Origin: Athripsodes cinereus | Taxonomy: Eukaryota; Arthropoda; Insecta; Trichoptera; Leptoceridae | Assembly: GCA_947579605.1 (NCBI GenBank) | Contig: OX388327.1 | Span: forward strand, 7,489,122 to 7,553,121 | Direction of reading: 5' to 3' | DNA: 64,000 nucleotides | In this document: one piece after another, positions 21,484-32,264 of the stretch | Numbering within the stretch: position 1 is the first letter of the stretch | How the letters are laid out: every line of letters starts with the position of its first letter | Notes under the pieces: generated by a model | Database searches by the model: none | Told to the model about the DNA's origin: nothing | The model's input: the letters and a program-made list of their open reading frames with translations, nothing else | Translations under genes and position numbers: made by a program

Positions 21484-22605
21484 AGGCGGGGACTGTGCGT
21501 ACCATTTATCGGGCGACGTATGTGGCTCAGGTCACCTATGGTGCTCGTGTTTGGTCGCATCGTCTTGGGGTTGGTTCTGTGTCCGCGGCGGTCTTGAGGG
21601 GACAGAGACTCCCCCTGCTCGCCGTCACCGGTGCGTATCGAACGGCTGCTAGCGATGGCCTCCCCGTCATTGCTGGTGTGTTGCCCGCAGATTTAGAAAT
21701 TTTAGATGGTGTAGCCAGGCGCAAGCTCAAGGCTGACGGCAGTGTTGAACATCTCGGAATCTCTGTTCATGCGGAGCCTGGGACCAGAGGATTTAGTAGG
21801 GCAATCGGCGTGATTCGAAAGAGGACTTTTGAAGTTTGGCAAGATAGGTGGGATCGGGGGAGAACTGCTAGATTGGTCTACAGTTTTCTCCCTGATGTAT
21901 GTGAGAGAATGAAGAGGCGATTCCTTTCCCTCAATCACCATGCCGTCCAGCTTGTTACGGGCCACGGTGATCTAAAAGGCAGGTTATATGACCTTGGCCT
22001 AGCGGAGAATCCGTGGTGTGTTTGTGGGTTGGGGGCGCAGTATGCTGGGCACATCCTATGGGAGTGCTCCGTGATGAATGATGCTAGAGATGTAATGATA
22101 GACGATATGAGTGAAGACACTCCCAGACCAATATGGTTTGGGGAGGTTCTGCAATGCCCGAGAAACCTTAAAGCATTTTTGGTGTTTGTGGATGTGTGGG
22201 TATCTCGTTGGGAGCTTTTGCGTCAGCCGGGTTTACCCCCGCCTGACGTGGAAGGGTCTTAGGGTTGATTTTGCCCATTGCGGCGTTGGCGCGATAGCGA
22301 ACTCGTGTTTTCGTTGTGTCGTCCTGTCTCCCTTGGTGGAGAGTAGGTTTGGGAGGCATGTCCCTTTTGGGAGGGTTTAATGTTTTCACACCATTCAGGC
22401 ACTGGTGGCTCTCGGGCTCGCGCCCTCGGAACGCCAATTAACATGTTTCTGGACACCTCACCTCGGCCTTCTGTTACTACCAATCTGTACACATAATTCA
22501 TTTATTCGATATTATTTCTGTTTTATTACTTGTGTTATTCTTGTCCTGTTCTATGTATTCTTATTTTTTTTTTACTACATTGTTATTATTTTATATTTTA
22601 TTAAA
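21484..22605 (+). pseudogene. R1-clade LINE, C-terminal fragment of ORF2
   Basis: About 258 codons (to the stop at 22260-22262) encode the region after the RT of R1-type site-specific or R1-like LINEs: VAQVTYGARVW, then GAYRTAASDGLPVIAGVLPA and HHAVQLVTGHGDLKGRL. A zinc-knuckle-like CVCGLGAQYAGHILWEC follows. The element is 5'-truncated just before KAGTVRTIYRATY, so it lacks endonuclease and RT. The remaining frame is intact, and 22263-22605 is probably its 3' UTR. GC content is clearly higher than in the surroundings. Confidence 0.85.
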
Positions 22606-22800
22606 TAAACATCTTTCAAAAGGGACATTGAAGAGAGAGTGTTGCTTAAAAGATTCCCACGATGGCGGTTTTGGCCGGTTGGCCCTTCAGGCCTGCCCAA
22701 TGGCCCGCCCGTGAGGACAAATTTAGTTTAATTATGCGGATAAATAGGAGTTCATAACTCCTGAGATATCCGGGTGGAGGTGGGTCTCTCTTCAATGTTA
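22606..22800 (-). mobile_element. repeat family C copy
   Basis: Reverse orientation of 19715-19910: AAATAAACATCTTTCAAAAG, GGACATTGAAGAGAGAGTG, GGTTGGCCCTTCAGGCCTGC and TCTCTCTTCAATG. It contains an extra GGCCCGCCCGTGA segment relative to 19715. Confidence 0.65.
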
Positions 22801-23231
22801 ACAATGACGATGAAATGTTTAAAATATTTACTTACATATTTTTTTTTAGTTTGACTGGATTTGCTCCCACCATGCAAACCACAAATAATCTCAATTTTAT
22901 TTAAAACTAGCTGGCCCGGCGAACTTCGTACCGCCTAAGAATCAATGAACGATTTCATACATACATCTTCTTCCCCTTGTCCTAGTTCGGTCGGGGGCCC
23001 ATTGCCCCTAAGTATCTAACTATATTAAAGAGATAACTGTCCACCGCTGCTTCCAGGACCTCTGGCCACTCCAAACCAAGCCTTTCAACACATGTTCGAC
23101 ACCTGCCCTATCTTCTGCCCTCTCCCACTGACTTTATGAATGATTAATATTATTAATCTCTTTACAAACTCCCGTAATTGTCAAAGTGTGTCATCGAAGG
23201 TATAGTGTAAAAAAATATACCTAATTCATTT

Positions 23232-23589
23232 GGAACTTTCGCAGTTTAGCGGCCCCACCCGTTGTCGAGTACTTTTTTCCATAGAAAAAGTAATATTTTC
23301 GAAACTTGAGGAAATTGTTGCCATATGGTGAATTATTTTTTGGTCACCAAATTTTTGGAAAATTCTTTTATAGGAAAAAAAATTCGCAACTATGAAACTT
23401 GAGCGGCCCCACCCGTTGTCGAGTAATATGTACGGAATTTTAGGAAATTAATTTTCGAAGTGGATTTTTTGCCGGCAAATTAAAATAATTCTACATATGG
23501 CAACAATTTCCTCAAGTTTCAAAAATATTACCTTTTCTATGGAAAAAAAGTACTCGACAACGGGTGGGGCCGCTAAACTGCGAATGTTA
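23232..23589. mobile_element. inverted-repeat element carried in Helitron copy 1
   Basis: About 100-bp terminal inverted repeats: TTCGCAGTTTAGCGGCCCCA, then CCCGTTGTCGAGTACTTTTT and CTTGAGGAAATTGTTGCCAT. A further partial copy of GAGCGGCCCCACCCGTTGTC lies inside at 23400. The same element is at 37108-37466. Confidence 0.7.
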
Positions 23590-23602
23590 CATTAATTTTT
23601 TT

Positions 23603-23826
23603 TACATAGACAATTCACACACATCGAGCTAGTCCCAAACTTAGATGAATCTTGATTATGGGTACTAACGCGACGATACCCACATATACAATGCACTATA
23701 TACATATATATGTAACACCCAGACCCAGGACAATTTGAAAAAGGTCATTCTTCACTTTGCCCTGTCCGGGAATCGAACCCGGGACCTCGTGACTCAAAGG
23801 AAAGAGCTCCGCGCCACACCGGCCGA
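23603..23826 (-). mobile_element. tRNA-derived SINE carried in Helitron copy 1
   Basis: Same family as 13390-13627. The B box is at 23769-23779. The A-box area has lost about nine bases (GAAAGAGCTCCGCGCC), and the same loss is in the copy at 37493-37708, so it predates Helitron duplication. Confidence 0.8.
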
Positions 23827-24372
23827 CATGAACAATTTATGTTGAACAATTATACTTAACTGAGATTTGTTTATAAATTATCTGCAGTACGTAATATAAT
23901 TATGTAGGTACTATTTTTTTTTCAGGTAGATTTTACCTATTCATTTAAAATTTATAAAAATTCTTTCCATGATTTTTTAAAAATTGAAATATCAGAACTA
24001 CAGATGTTAATTTGTATGGATAACGTTTTTAATTTGAGAATGTATAGAAAAATTATCATATCAATAGTCCAATCTATAAAAAAAACTTCATTGTTGATTT
24101 TGTATAATTCTCCATATTGCATTTTTAGTTGAAATTAAAAATGTATGGCGTAAATAATTTTCTTCGTAATTTTTCTTCTCTGTCTGCAAATTTCACTACA
24201 CAATCTTGCATCAGAACTACCTACATGAACACATTCTTATTTTCATCTTTAATAGCACAATTTTTGGTTCAATAATAATTTTCCATCTGCAAAAATAAAA
24301 TACAATTTCAAATATAATCTGTGCACGTCCACATTTATGTGACAGAAGATCCATCGATACATAAATATTAGT

Positions 24373-24808
24373 CGAATAAGTCGGTAGTTACATGGCAATA
24401 GGTTGTATCTCGCATTTTTTGCGTGTTCAAGTTTGTTCCATAAAATGCTCAAAATAGTGTAATATTTGATGTGGCAAAAGGATATGTCTCTTTATAGTCA
24501 GAATAAAGAGAGAAAAGACGTAACTTATTGACATGTAGAAAGATTGTTTTCATCAACATGGCAAAAAAACTCAAATATTTTTAAACTGCAAGAAATTATT
24601 TAGTGAATGTTACATACATCTTGTAGAAGAAATTATTAAGAGAATGTTACATCTATCTTGTAGAAATAATAATTACCTTCATTTTGATATATAATGCTCG
24701 AAATTTGGCTGAAATGTCTCTTTTGCAAACTTTGTTTTTGCTCTCCTATAAAATTATGTTTTAGTGAGATACAACCTATTGCCATGTAACTACCGAATTA
24801 TAGTAAAC
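24373..24808. mobile_element. second inverted-repeat element carried in Helitron copy 1
   Basis: Ends contain CGGTAGTTACATGGCAATAG and GTTGTATCTC in inverted copies. AATATTAGT occurs immediately outside on both sides, a likely 8-9 bp TSD. A ~50-bp internal direct duplication (GAATGTTACAT..ATCTTGTAGAA) is at 24605-24665. Confidence 0.6.
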
Positions 24809-25186
24809 AAATATTAGTACACATTTCGTTCATATTAGTTATAGTAATTTGGTTCTTAATATAGCAGAACCTACGGATTATTTTAGCACAATGCAACAGG
24901 CGACGTGGGGGCGCTAATAGCGTATGGACTCTCCATATTGTTTTTATTTTTGAAATTAAAAATGTATGGCGTAAATAATTTTCTTCATATTTTTTCTTCC
25001 CGTGAATTTGTAAGATGTTTTAATAGCCTATAGTTTATTCCGGGCGGAGAAGAATCCAACAAATCAAAGATCATTCAAATCGGTACAGCCATTCTTGAGT
25101 TATAAGTGTTGTAACACACACGTCTTCCTTTTATATATTAGATTATATTAAAAACACTGTTTCATTCCACTATGAGAATTATTTTA

Positions 25187-25233
25187 ATTGTTAAAACGTT
25201 TTCGACTACAATGTGACCATCATCAGTAACAAT
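25187..25233 (-). ncRNA. hammerhead-ribozyme-like motif
   Basis: On the minus strand: ATTGTTA, CTGATGA, a degenerate hairpin GGTCACATTGTAGTC, GAAA, ACGTTT, TAACAAT. The outer 7 bp pair perfectly (helix I). CTGATGA and GAAA are the hammerhead core, and ACGT gives a minimal helix III. This is the architecture of minimal type I hammerheads in Penelope-like elements and retrozymes. There is one extra U before helix II, and helix II is partly mispaired, so activity is uncertain. Confidence 0.5.
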
Positions 25234-25804
25234 ACAATACAACAGTGTTTTAAATTTATTTATTTTTAATTAACAATAAAACAGTGTTTTATAATTTAAT
25301 TTTTAATATACCTTATCTTCTTTAATGTATTTCCACAAAGTTTAACTAGTTAAATATAGAATATTTATAAATTTTATTAGTTTTATCATTAAGACATGTC
25401 TTGTAAGCCAAGCATGCCTTTTTATATAACTGTTTTATGTCGATAATTCGAATAAATAAATAAATAACACAATTCATCATGCATGGCAATCATTTTATTA
25501 TTTCTTATCCTATATCCTAATAAAATATTATGATGAATGCATGCTAAATAATAGTAGTTATACATTCTCGTATATTTTATTTATCAATCTTTACAGCAAA
25601 GACCTATTATTTGCATTGTGTCAACATGCATTAGTATTTCCGTTACGTAAGATAAAGATCACGAAGTCGTGATATTGTGCAACAAATAAATACAACATAT
25701 TATTTGTCACCCCTCTTTTCTATGAACTTTTCAGTGTCCTGTGAGAGGCAGGTAGGTATTTGTAGAACATTACGTAATGTAAGACATTTGAAGAAAAAAC
25801 ACCA
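25234..25804. other. AT-rich stretch, probably part of a ribozyme-bearing retroelement
   Basis: AACAGTGTTTTA occurs twice (25242 and 25279). 25425-25470 ends GAATAAATAAATAAATAAC like a LINE tail. 25705-25770 is a short RTE-tailed repeat piece (CCCTCTTTTCTATGAACTTT, then AGTGTCCTGTGAGAGGCAGG). Confidence 0.35.
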
Positions 25805-26241
25805 ATATCATTTTTTATAACAAAAAATTAACACATCGTTTGAAGGTAAACTGAAAAAAACCCTATTTAGTTAACTACCAAATGACTTTAATATCAACGC
25901 TTACTTGTATTTGGAGACTTCCGACTCCATCTTCAAGTGATAATTGTCTTGTGTCAATATCAATTTACCTTGCAATGGACTTCCAACAAGAACCTTCGGT
26001 CAATAACATTAAAATTTCAAACTGTTTGAATTTTACTATATTTAATTATAGGTTTTTACAGTTACCTAGTTTCGACTTACAAAATAATTGTCAAACTAAT
26101 TTTACTAGATGTCATGTTGTTCCATAAATACTGTGTATTAAAAAATCGATATTATTGACCCAAGGTACTTGTTGGAAATCCATTTCAAGATAAATTGAAA
26201 AAACACAGTATTTAGTTAAATTCCAAATGACTTTATTAACT

Positions 26242-26285
26242 TCGCTTTCTAGTATTCGGAGACTCTCGACTCCATCATCAGGCGA
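26242..26285 (-). ncRNA. second hammerhead-ribozyme-like motif
   Basis: On the minus strand: TCGC, CTGATGA, T, GGAG, loop, CTCC, GAA, TACTAGAAA, GCGA. Helix I (TCGC/GCGA) and helix II (GGAG/CTCC) pair. The GAAA box has become GAAT, so this copy is probably inactive. Confidence 0.45.
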
Positions 26286-26334
26286 TTAGAAAAAAGTATT
26301 ATTTTCACTTTTTTCTAATCGCCTGATGATGGAG
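26270..26334. repeat. perfect 28-bp inverted repeat
   Basis: CTCCATCATCAGGCGATTAG and eight further bases at 26270-26297 are repeated exactly inverted at 26307-26334, with a 9-bp loop. The arms include the 5' half of the hammerhead-like motif, so a half-motif also lies on the plus strand. It may reflect head-to-head joining of two element copies. Confidence 0.85.
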
Positions 26335-26340
26335 TTTATT

Positions 26341-26805
26341 TATCATGAAAATGAAGATGTTGCATGTCTACCTCGCGATATTTTTACATTTCACGAGACA
26401 TTCGAAATTTCACATAAAAGATTTCCAGTTCTATTTTTCTCCCGGAACTCCACTAGACAATAAATGATGTTATTGTTATTAAATATAATAAAAATTATGT
26501 AATAACGTCATCCTATCATTATTAGTATTAGGTATTGTTTTATTATGATTTTCTGCGCTGAAATTCCAATCAATTTGTACTGTATGTGTAATGTGTATAT
26601 ATAAATGGAGAATTGGATCATCACAGCGAACTGAGCAGTTGATCAACATGATGTCATCACTAATACCATCGATATCAATAGTGTGACAGAGGTGTGCAAC
26701 CATTGGAAGTTGTGACGAAATGTAATCATTTATATAAATGTATTCGTTATCCATTGAATTTTCAAATATTTAATTTCAATAAAAACTGGCTGTGTATAGA
26801 CTTAA
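26341..26805. other. unassigned AT-rich stretch
   Basis: The 91-codon frame at 26479-26754 (-) has no recognised motif. Confidence 0.3.
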
Positions 26806-26995
26806 CTTCTGTTAGAGGGCTTTTGGTGTTGTTGGGCCGGTTACGTAGAATCGCCTACCGGTGCCATTGAGAGAATATCAGACTGTCACCAGCTTCAGAA
26901 GCAAATTGAAAATTGCACTCTTCACCGGCGCCCGTTGAGACTGTCTAGTGACTGTTAAACGGCGTCATAACAAAATCATCATCATCATAAAACTC
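26806..26995 (+). repeat. possible LINE 3' UTR with (ATC)n tail
   Basis: A GC-richer stretch (CCGGTTACGTAGAATCGCC, then CACTCTTCACCGGCGCCCG) ends AAATCATCATCATCATAAA, the kind of short microsatellite tail RTE-like LINEs leave. No coding part remains. Confidence 0.35.
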
Positions 26996-27164
26996 ATAAT
27001 TTGTGGTTCAGCTTTCATTTATCTGTTAAAAAATGGAGACTTTTAATATTTACATATATCAAAAGCTTAGTACGCAGATCGTCCTTTCTGCGCTTAAAAA
27101 ACAAGACATTCAGGAGATTAATGGTCATCTCACCGATACTGAATTGAAGTTGTTAAATATTTAT

Positions 27165-27390
27165 TCCGTGAATCGCCCGGTAAAGTATTCCTCCCAGTCT
27201 CCCAACTCTTTCTGAAGGGAGCTGTTTGAGAAAATAAAGACATTTGACATCTTAAATTTAGCAATGAGTTTTGCCACCCATCCTGAATGTCTTAATTTTT
27301 TGTAGGCACGGAGAAGACAGCTTACATATTCATTACATACGGCTGATCTGATGGATACTCCACTTGTGGGACATTCCATGATAATAGTAG
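27165..27390 (+). repeat. RTE-tailed repeat copy, sense
   Basis: CCCAGTCTCCCAACTCTTTC, the ATAAAGACATTTGACATCTT block, GCCACCCATCCTGAATGTCT, GGCACGGAGAAGACAGCTTA and CCACTTGTGGGAC...ATGATAATAGTAG. Good match over about 220 bp with a short (TAG) tail. Confidence 0.65.
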
Positions 27391-27669
27391 CACTTAGTAT
27401 CTAGATGTTTTTTAGGCTGCTACAACACGTAAAACATAAATCCGACGTCCGATGGTTGTCGTCCCCTATATTTGATTATGTCTGCAAACATCACATAGGT
27501 GTTTGATAATGGATCTATTTACTGCATTGTGAAATGCCTGGCGTTGTAAGGATGACTCAGATTTTAAAAGAAATTTATATAAATTTAAGACAAAGATCAA
27601 TAAATTGATCTGAATTTTGTAGGTGTACCAAAAAGTGGTTCTGTGGTTTGCATTTAATGTTTATCGATA

Positions 27670-27770
27670 GGTGGACCTTATATCGTGACAGCAAAAATAG
27701 GAGAATTGGTGAACGTTGTCCATGGATACTGAAAGTGATCACTCAAGCCATCATAGAGCCAATACTAACG
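27670..27770. repeat. interspersed repeat, pair of 31635-31735
   Basis: GGTGGACCTTATATCGTGAC, GGAGAATTGGTGAACGTTGT and GATCACTCAAGCCA match 31635-31735 in order. The family is unknown. Confidence 0.5.
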
Positions 27771-27915
27771 CGACGATAAATAGACAAATATACAACATGT
27801 AACACCCAGACCAAAAATGTTGAAAAAGATCACTCTTCATTTTGTCCTGGTCGGAAATCGAATTCGGGACCTCTTGACTAAAAGGTTAGAGCATTACTTC
27901 CGCGTAACAACGGAT
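27771..27915 (-). mobile_element. worn tRNA-derived SINE
   Basis: ACTAACGCGACGATAAATAG, TGTAACACCCAGACCAAAAA, then GGAAATCGAATTCGGGACCT correspond to the SINE at 13390-13627. The B box is mutated and the 3' part is lost. Confidence 0.55.
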
Positions 27916-27954
27916 GTCTGAAAAGCATGCTTTGAACAACTCGTAAAAGAGGTT

Positions 27955-28085
27955 GACTGGAAGAAATCGCACCTCTGCCAAAAACTCGCCCTCTGAATGT
28001 TGATTTTATGGTTGTATCTGATTGGTATGTATTTTACGTAAATTTGCTAGCAAACGATGTTCAGTAAAGAATAAATTAATGAATG
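27955..28085 (+). repeat. LINE 3' UTR with stem-loop
   Basis: TGGAAGAAATCGCACCTCTG, then AAACTCGCCCTCTGAATGTT and CAGTAAAGAATAAATTAATG correspond to the antisense blocks at 18636-18775 and 29205-29340. Confidence 0.5.
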
Positions 28086-28414
28086 GTTTTGCAAAAAAAA
28101 ACATGATGAAATATTGAGTAGTTCAAAATAAATGTATAATAAAAAACAATGCAAATATCGAAGCAGAACAAATGTACAGATAAATCAATATTTTTTTTGC
28201 AATAAGATCGAATTAGATATTGTGTCTTGTCATTATTATATAAAGATGATACAGAGTACATAACGCTAGTAGTGCGATTAATCAATCTATATACCTACAT
28301 TATTTGAAGCGAAATTGTATAATGTTGTATAATCATAACAATATGTACCTATGTTTGTATGTCAATATTGTTTATTTTTATTGTTTGCTATTTATTATTT
28401 TCATATTTTTTTTA

Positions 28415-28740
28415 TACGCGGCGGCAGAATTGCCATCCACACTTCTCAGCATTATACAACCAGATAAGTCTCCATATGATCAGTCATGATCACACAAAAA
28501 CTTAACAGTCTAATGCCGGGAGAAATTCACCTATCCAGATATACAGGATATCAAAGGATTAGGCTCAAAACGCGGGATCAAAATACCAGCATTGTGCCTG
28601 AAATATCTGTGTTCAGAAACCTTTTTACAATATTACAAGTGTTTATTATAATAGATTTTTGAATTTTAATGTACAAATTAACCGGTAAATCTAATTTTTG
28701 TAAATTATTTATTAAAGATTTCGGAGTTACCCCTGTAGCT
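28415..28740 (+). repeat. 5' part of the long RTE-tailed repeat
   Basis: About 320 bp match the 5' portion of 17036-17605 in opposite orientation: GCAGAATTGCCATCCACA, CACACAAAAACTTAACAGTC, AAACGCGGGATCAAAATACC and AAAGATTTCGGAGTTACC. The match stops exactly where the common short copies begin, so this copy has lost its 3' half. Confidence 0.6.
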
Positions 28741-29204
28741 GACATGACTAAAGGTATTATATAAACGGACCTAGAATGCCAAATATTTTTATTTCTCCTG
28801 CTAGTTCTGTATAGGTATTTACGAATTTTTTCATATTATTATTGTGTTCCTTTAGTTTTTATATTTTAATAGTAAATTCTATCAAATGTTTAATTAATGT
28901 ACATACCGAAGTAATGAAAATCTATTCAATTTATATATACTATTTTTTAATATTTTATCATTGTTTTTATATATAGGTATGTGTTTTTTTTTCTTGGATT
29001 CAAAAGTTTTAAGTGTCTTTTTATAATTTGTTAATATTTGTGTGTTGTATTGAATTGAGATCTATCATGTAAAAGGCTTTTGCCGTTTATTATTTTTAAT
29101 AAATAAATAAATAAGTAAATATAATATACGCGGCTAACAAATCAATAAAAATATTACAACTATTTAAATTAATCAAGAAAAAGGAAGGTATTTTAATGAA
29201 TTTT
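28741..29204. other. AT-rich stretch ending in a LINE-like tail
   Basis: 29070-29115 (AAAAGGCTTTTGCCGTTTAT, then AATAAATAAATAAATAAG) looks like a LINE 3' stem-loop and tail. A similar one is at 45254-45298. Confidence 0.35.
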
Positions 29205-29340
29205 ATTTATTTATTCATTCTTTACTGTAAATTGATCACAATACATAAAATTTTATAAAAAAAATGTATTCCTTTAAAATATTATCAATAAACAGAGGGC
29301 GAGTTTATCGCAAAGGCGCGGTCTCTTCCAACTAATCCAA
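29205..29340 (-). repeat. LINE 3' UTR with stem-loop
   Basis: The minus strand has GGAAGAGACCGCGCCTTTGC, then GATAAACTCGCCCTCTGTTT and ACAGTAAAGAATGAATAAAT. Same family as 18636-18775. Confidence 0.5.
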
Positions 29341-29561
29341 AACCCAGATCGTTTTCGCTGTGCCATAAAAAAATTGATCATGATTCGTAGCACTGCTGAG
29401 TGAAAGATTTTATAAGAGATGTCTTACGAATTATATAATTATTATGCTTCTTAGAAGACACTCCTAAACATGCAGAAAAGAGAGGAGTATTATTCAATTC
29501 TAAAGACTCTTGAGTTAGATAAAAGATAAAGAAGATAAATGTTTTCTTTGTCTTCTGAACA

Positions 29562-29765
29562 ACAATCCATTGGATTGGTCTACAACTAGCCTATTTTATC
29601 TTCTCCATTCCTCCCTATCTTCTACCAGTCTTTTTAGTTCTATATTGTGCTACAGCGCATGTTCTCCGCCACTCGATCCATAAAGGTATTTCTTGGTGGA
29701 TCTTTGCAATTCCTGCCTTCAGTAATGCCCTCAGCGATAGTAACAATAAAAAATAATGGAATACT
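29562..29765 (-). pseudogene. RTE-B LINE 3' fragment
   Basis: AACAATCCATTGGATTGGTC, CTCCATTCCTCCCTATCTTC and CGATCCATAAAGGTATTTCT match the antisense 3' end of RTE-B at 45400-45560. Worn by indels. Confidence 0.6.
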
Positions 29766-30227
29766 CACCTAATTGCAATATTTGATTTTTATCAGAAATT
29801 GGGAGAACTTGAATTTTCTTAAAGTACCTTTCAATTCTAATCCTATAATAATTCATCGCAAAAGTACCTTAGTACCTTATTGTTCATATCTCAATGTGTG
29901 ATATTATTCTCGTTTGATAAGTTAACGCCGGAGACTTCATTGTATCTATTGAGATGAAATACTTAATGATTTGATAATCACAAATGTGTTCATCCACATA
30001 AATAAACTAGTCTGTTCGTATGTATATACGTATTTTCTGTTTGTATGTTCATATGTACTCAACGAACACCATAATTAGACGAGATAGGAGAAAAATAATA
30101 GATTCTATACGAGGTGTCATCATTTAGGCACTTTTTGGGTGAAGGACGTTATAAAATATTTTATTTATTTACAGACATATTTTACAATTTATACGACACT
30201 GATATTTTCTCCTTTTTTATCAAAATA
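29766..30227. other. unassigned AT-rich stretch
   Basis: No gene recognised. Confidence 0.3.
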
Positions 30228-30345
30228 TGTTGTCAGGTTCCTCTGACGTTGACAATCACGTGAGAGGATATGTCCCTATCCTGAGCAGTCCGAAACAGCT
30301 CCTCGATGCTTTGCATTCCTGTCCACTGGTGTATATTATGAAACA
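30228..30345 (-). pseudogene. RTE-D LINE 3' fragment
   Basis: The minus strand encodes WTGMQSIEELFRTAQDRD, then HVIVNVRGT and a stop, matching the C-terminus of RTE-D at 12845-13086 (ELLQTAQDRE...VIANVGGT). Confidence 0.6.
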
Positions 30346-31009
30346 AAGAGATCCGCTTACTCTTTGTACATATTTCGTCAGTATACTACACATTTTTTGA
30401 TGTGTTAAGAGGATATCAAGTCGAATATAGATTAAAATTAGACTACCATGTTATATTACAACACAAAATCACGAACATAATTATTTTATATTAAACAAAG
30501 GTATGTTGTCAAAATTATTTGCATCATGGCGTTGCCAATTTTTTTTTTTTCATTAAAATTCTATCATTAACGGCTATTGAGCCTTTTAAATTAATAGGGT
30601 ATATAGAAAGTACAATAACAATTTATAAGAAACAGAAAACTAGAAATAAAATCTCCATCAATTGGTAACTATAAAAATAATGGTGTATCCTCGATATTGC
30701 AGGTAGCTCGTCCTTTGAAATTCTATATACTTAAATATGTTTTTTCAGTAAAAATCAAACATACAGTGATTATTCAATTGCTATATTTACCAGGAAACAA
30801 ATAGAGTTTGTATTTCGTCAAATTGGTATTCATTTTCAGTCCAAAGCCGGGACAAATTGTGCTAGTAATAACTAATAATGATAAGAACTCAGTACCTATA
30901 AGTACTAATTCAAATACCAGTTACAGTAATGTCATGTAATATGGACAAAAGTATGCAGAATAGAAGGCGGAGGAGCTCAGTGACGTAGCCATACCTTGCT
31001 TACTTTCAA
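30346..31009. other. unassigned AT-rich stretch
   Basis: No gene recognised. Confidence 0.3.
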
Positions 31010-31160
31010 ATACTTGCCGAACACCTCTTGTAGAACCATAGTCTACAAAATAAGTGAACTTAAAGCTTTTCGATCTTGCGCAGTGGATTTCTAGACGTCT
31101 TAAACATTCAACTCTTCCAAATCTCGGTCGATGGTATCCAAAAGTCTCAGCATAGCTATT
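31010..31160 (-). pseudogene. possible LINE C-terminal remnant
   Basis: The minus strand reads LRLLDTIDRDLEELNV, then (after stops) KSTAQDR, which resembles the W.D.I..DL..LN....AQDR end of RTE-like LINE ORFs. It is short and broken. Confidence 0.35.
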
Positions 31161-31364
31161 TTCGACTCTCGAGTATACCTAGCAGATTACACTTGGTTGA
31201 TCTATAATACAAGAATCTTGCAGAACCGCTAATCCATAATTGGTCGAACGAGCAGCCGTAAAAATTTGTCACTTAACGTTCTGATGTCAATTAGATGAGA
31301 GATCTTGATCCATAGATCTTGATGTGATTTATTTATTTATCAATTCAAACGGATGTGAGTTAAT

Positions 31365-31560
31365 AAGGTTACTACTAGCCACCAAACCAGCAGCATGTAA
31401 TAAACGTGCGAACTGTTTTCTCCGTGCCAATAAACAATTAATACATTCAGGATGGGCGGCAAACCTCATCGCTAAATTCAAGATGTAAAATGTCTTATTT
31501 TAAACACCTTTGTTTTACAGAAAACTTACGAAAAAAACAAGATTTTGCCGGGTACTCCGG
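31365..31560 (-). repeat. RTE-tailed repeat copy
   Basis: AACCAGCAGCATGTAATAAA, CTCCGTGCCAATAAACAATT, CATTCAGGATGGGCGGCAAA and TTAAACACCTTTGTTTTACA. Antisense, truncated at both ends. Confidence 0.6.
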
Positions 31561-31634
31561 AAGCGATAAATTAGGTTCCCCAAATGATAAATGTTTGCCT
31601 TAATTAGTTTGCACAAATCAATTTCCAATTGATG

Positions 31635-31735
31635 GATCTTATATCATGATAGCGAGATAGGCGAAATTGGGAAACGTTGTTTACTGACACCTAAAGTGCT
31701 CACTCAAACCAACCTAGCGCCAATTCGTAAGCCTT
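31635..31735. repeat. interspersed repeat, pair of 27670-27770
   Basis: See 27670-27770. Matching blocks are GATGGATCTTATATCATGAT, GGCGAAATTGGGAAACGTTG and GTGCTCACTCAAACC. Confidence 0.5.
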
Positions 31736-32264
31736 TTTACTACTTCCTGTGGTATTTTGCACGATGTCGTTACATTGTGTAATCCAGTTGAGATCATCAG
31801 ATTGGTTATACTATTTGGTTTCACCATTCATTGCGCCACTGCTGTCTTAAGGTGGTATCTAGCAACGAAAGAATCTTCTTATTACATATCACGATATTAT
31901 TATTAGTAGTACCTACTCGTGCGACAGTGTAATGAGGATATAAGTAATCTTTGTGAATTTAACAAATTTAACATGGTGGGCAATACAACAACGATGATGA
32001 TATGCTTTGTTTTAACGATAATAATAATATATTATTATTATTATCACAAGGTATAATATGTGGGTATGTCTGCTAGTAGTACACATTCGTAATAGTACGT
32101 GCCTACATACAGACACACGGGCCAAAGTAATGCATGAAGAATTTATTGATATTATTTTAATGATAAAGAGCAGTAGCAATTTTACAATGTTCAAATTTTT
32201 CGTAAAATTCAAATGTTTTTTCAGTATGAAAATGTATTTTGTAGAGGCTTCTTATACTTAATTT
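31736..32264. other. unassigned AT-rich stretch
   Basis: An ATTATTATTATTATC run near 32030. No gene recognised. Confidence 0.3.

Larger units (their letters stand above)
22907..25142 (-). mobile_element. non-autonomous Helitron, copy 1 (2236 bp)
   Basis: On the minus strand it starts TCTAATATATAAAAGGAAGA and ends GAAGTTCGCCGGGCCAGCTAG. The flanks are A and T with no duplication. It carries a SINE (23603-23826), an inverted-repeat element (23232-23589) and a second one (24373-24808). A ~60-bp block (ATTAAAAATGTATGGCGTAA) is directly repeated at 24130 and 24955. No Rep or helicase coding sequence. It matches copy 2 at 36256-39037 over its full length, except for an RTE-C insertion in copy 2. 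Confidence 0.85.
25805..26340 (-). mobile_element. tandem copies of a ribozyme-bearing repeat (Penelope- or retrozyme-like)
   Basis: About 140 bp at 25805-25950 recur as a direct repeat at 26155-26290 (TATTTAGTTAA, CCAAATGACTTTA, then TATT.GGAGACT and CGACTCCATC). The hammerhead-like core of the second copy is at 26242-26285. A worn one is at 25899-25941. The spacing is about 340 bp. Tandem ribozyme-containing repeats are typical of Penelope-like elements and retrozymes. No RT or GIY-YIG coding sequence is visible. Confidence 0.45.
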
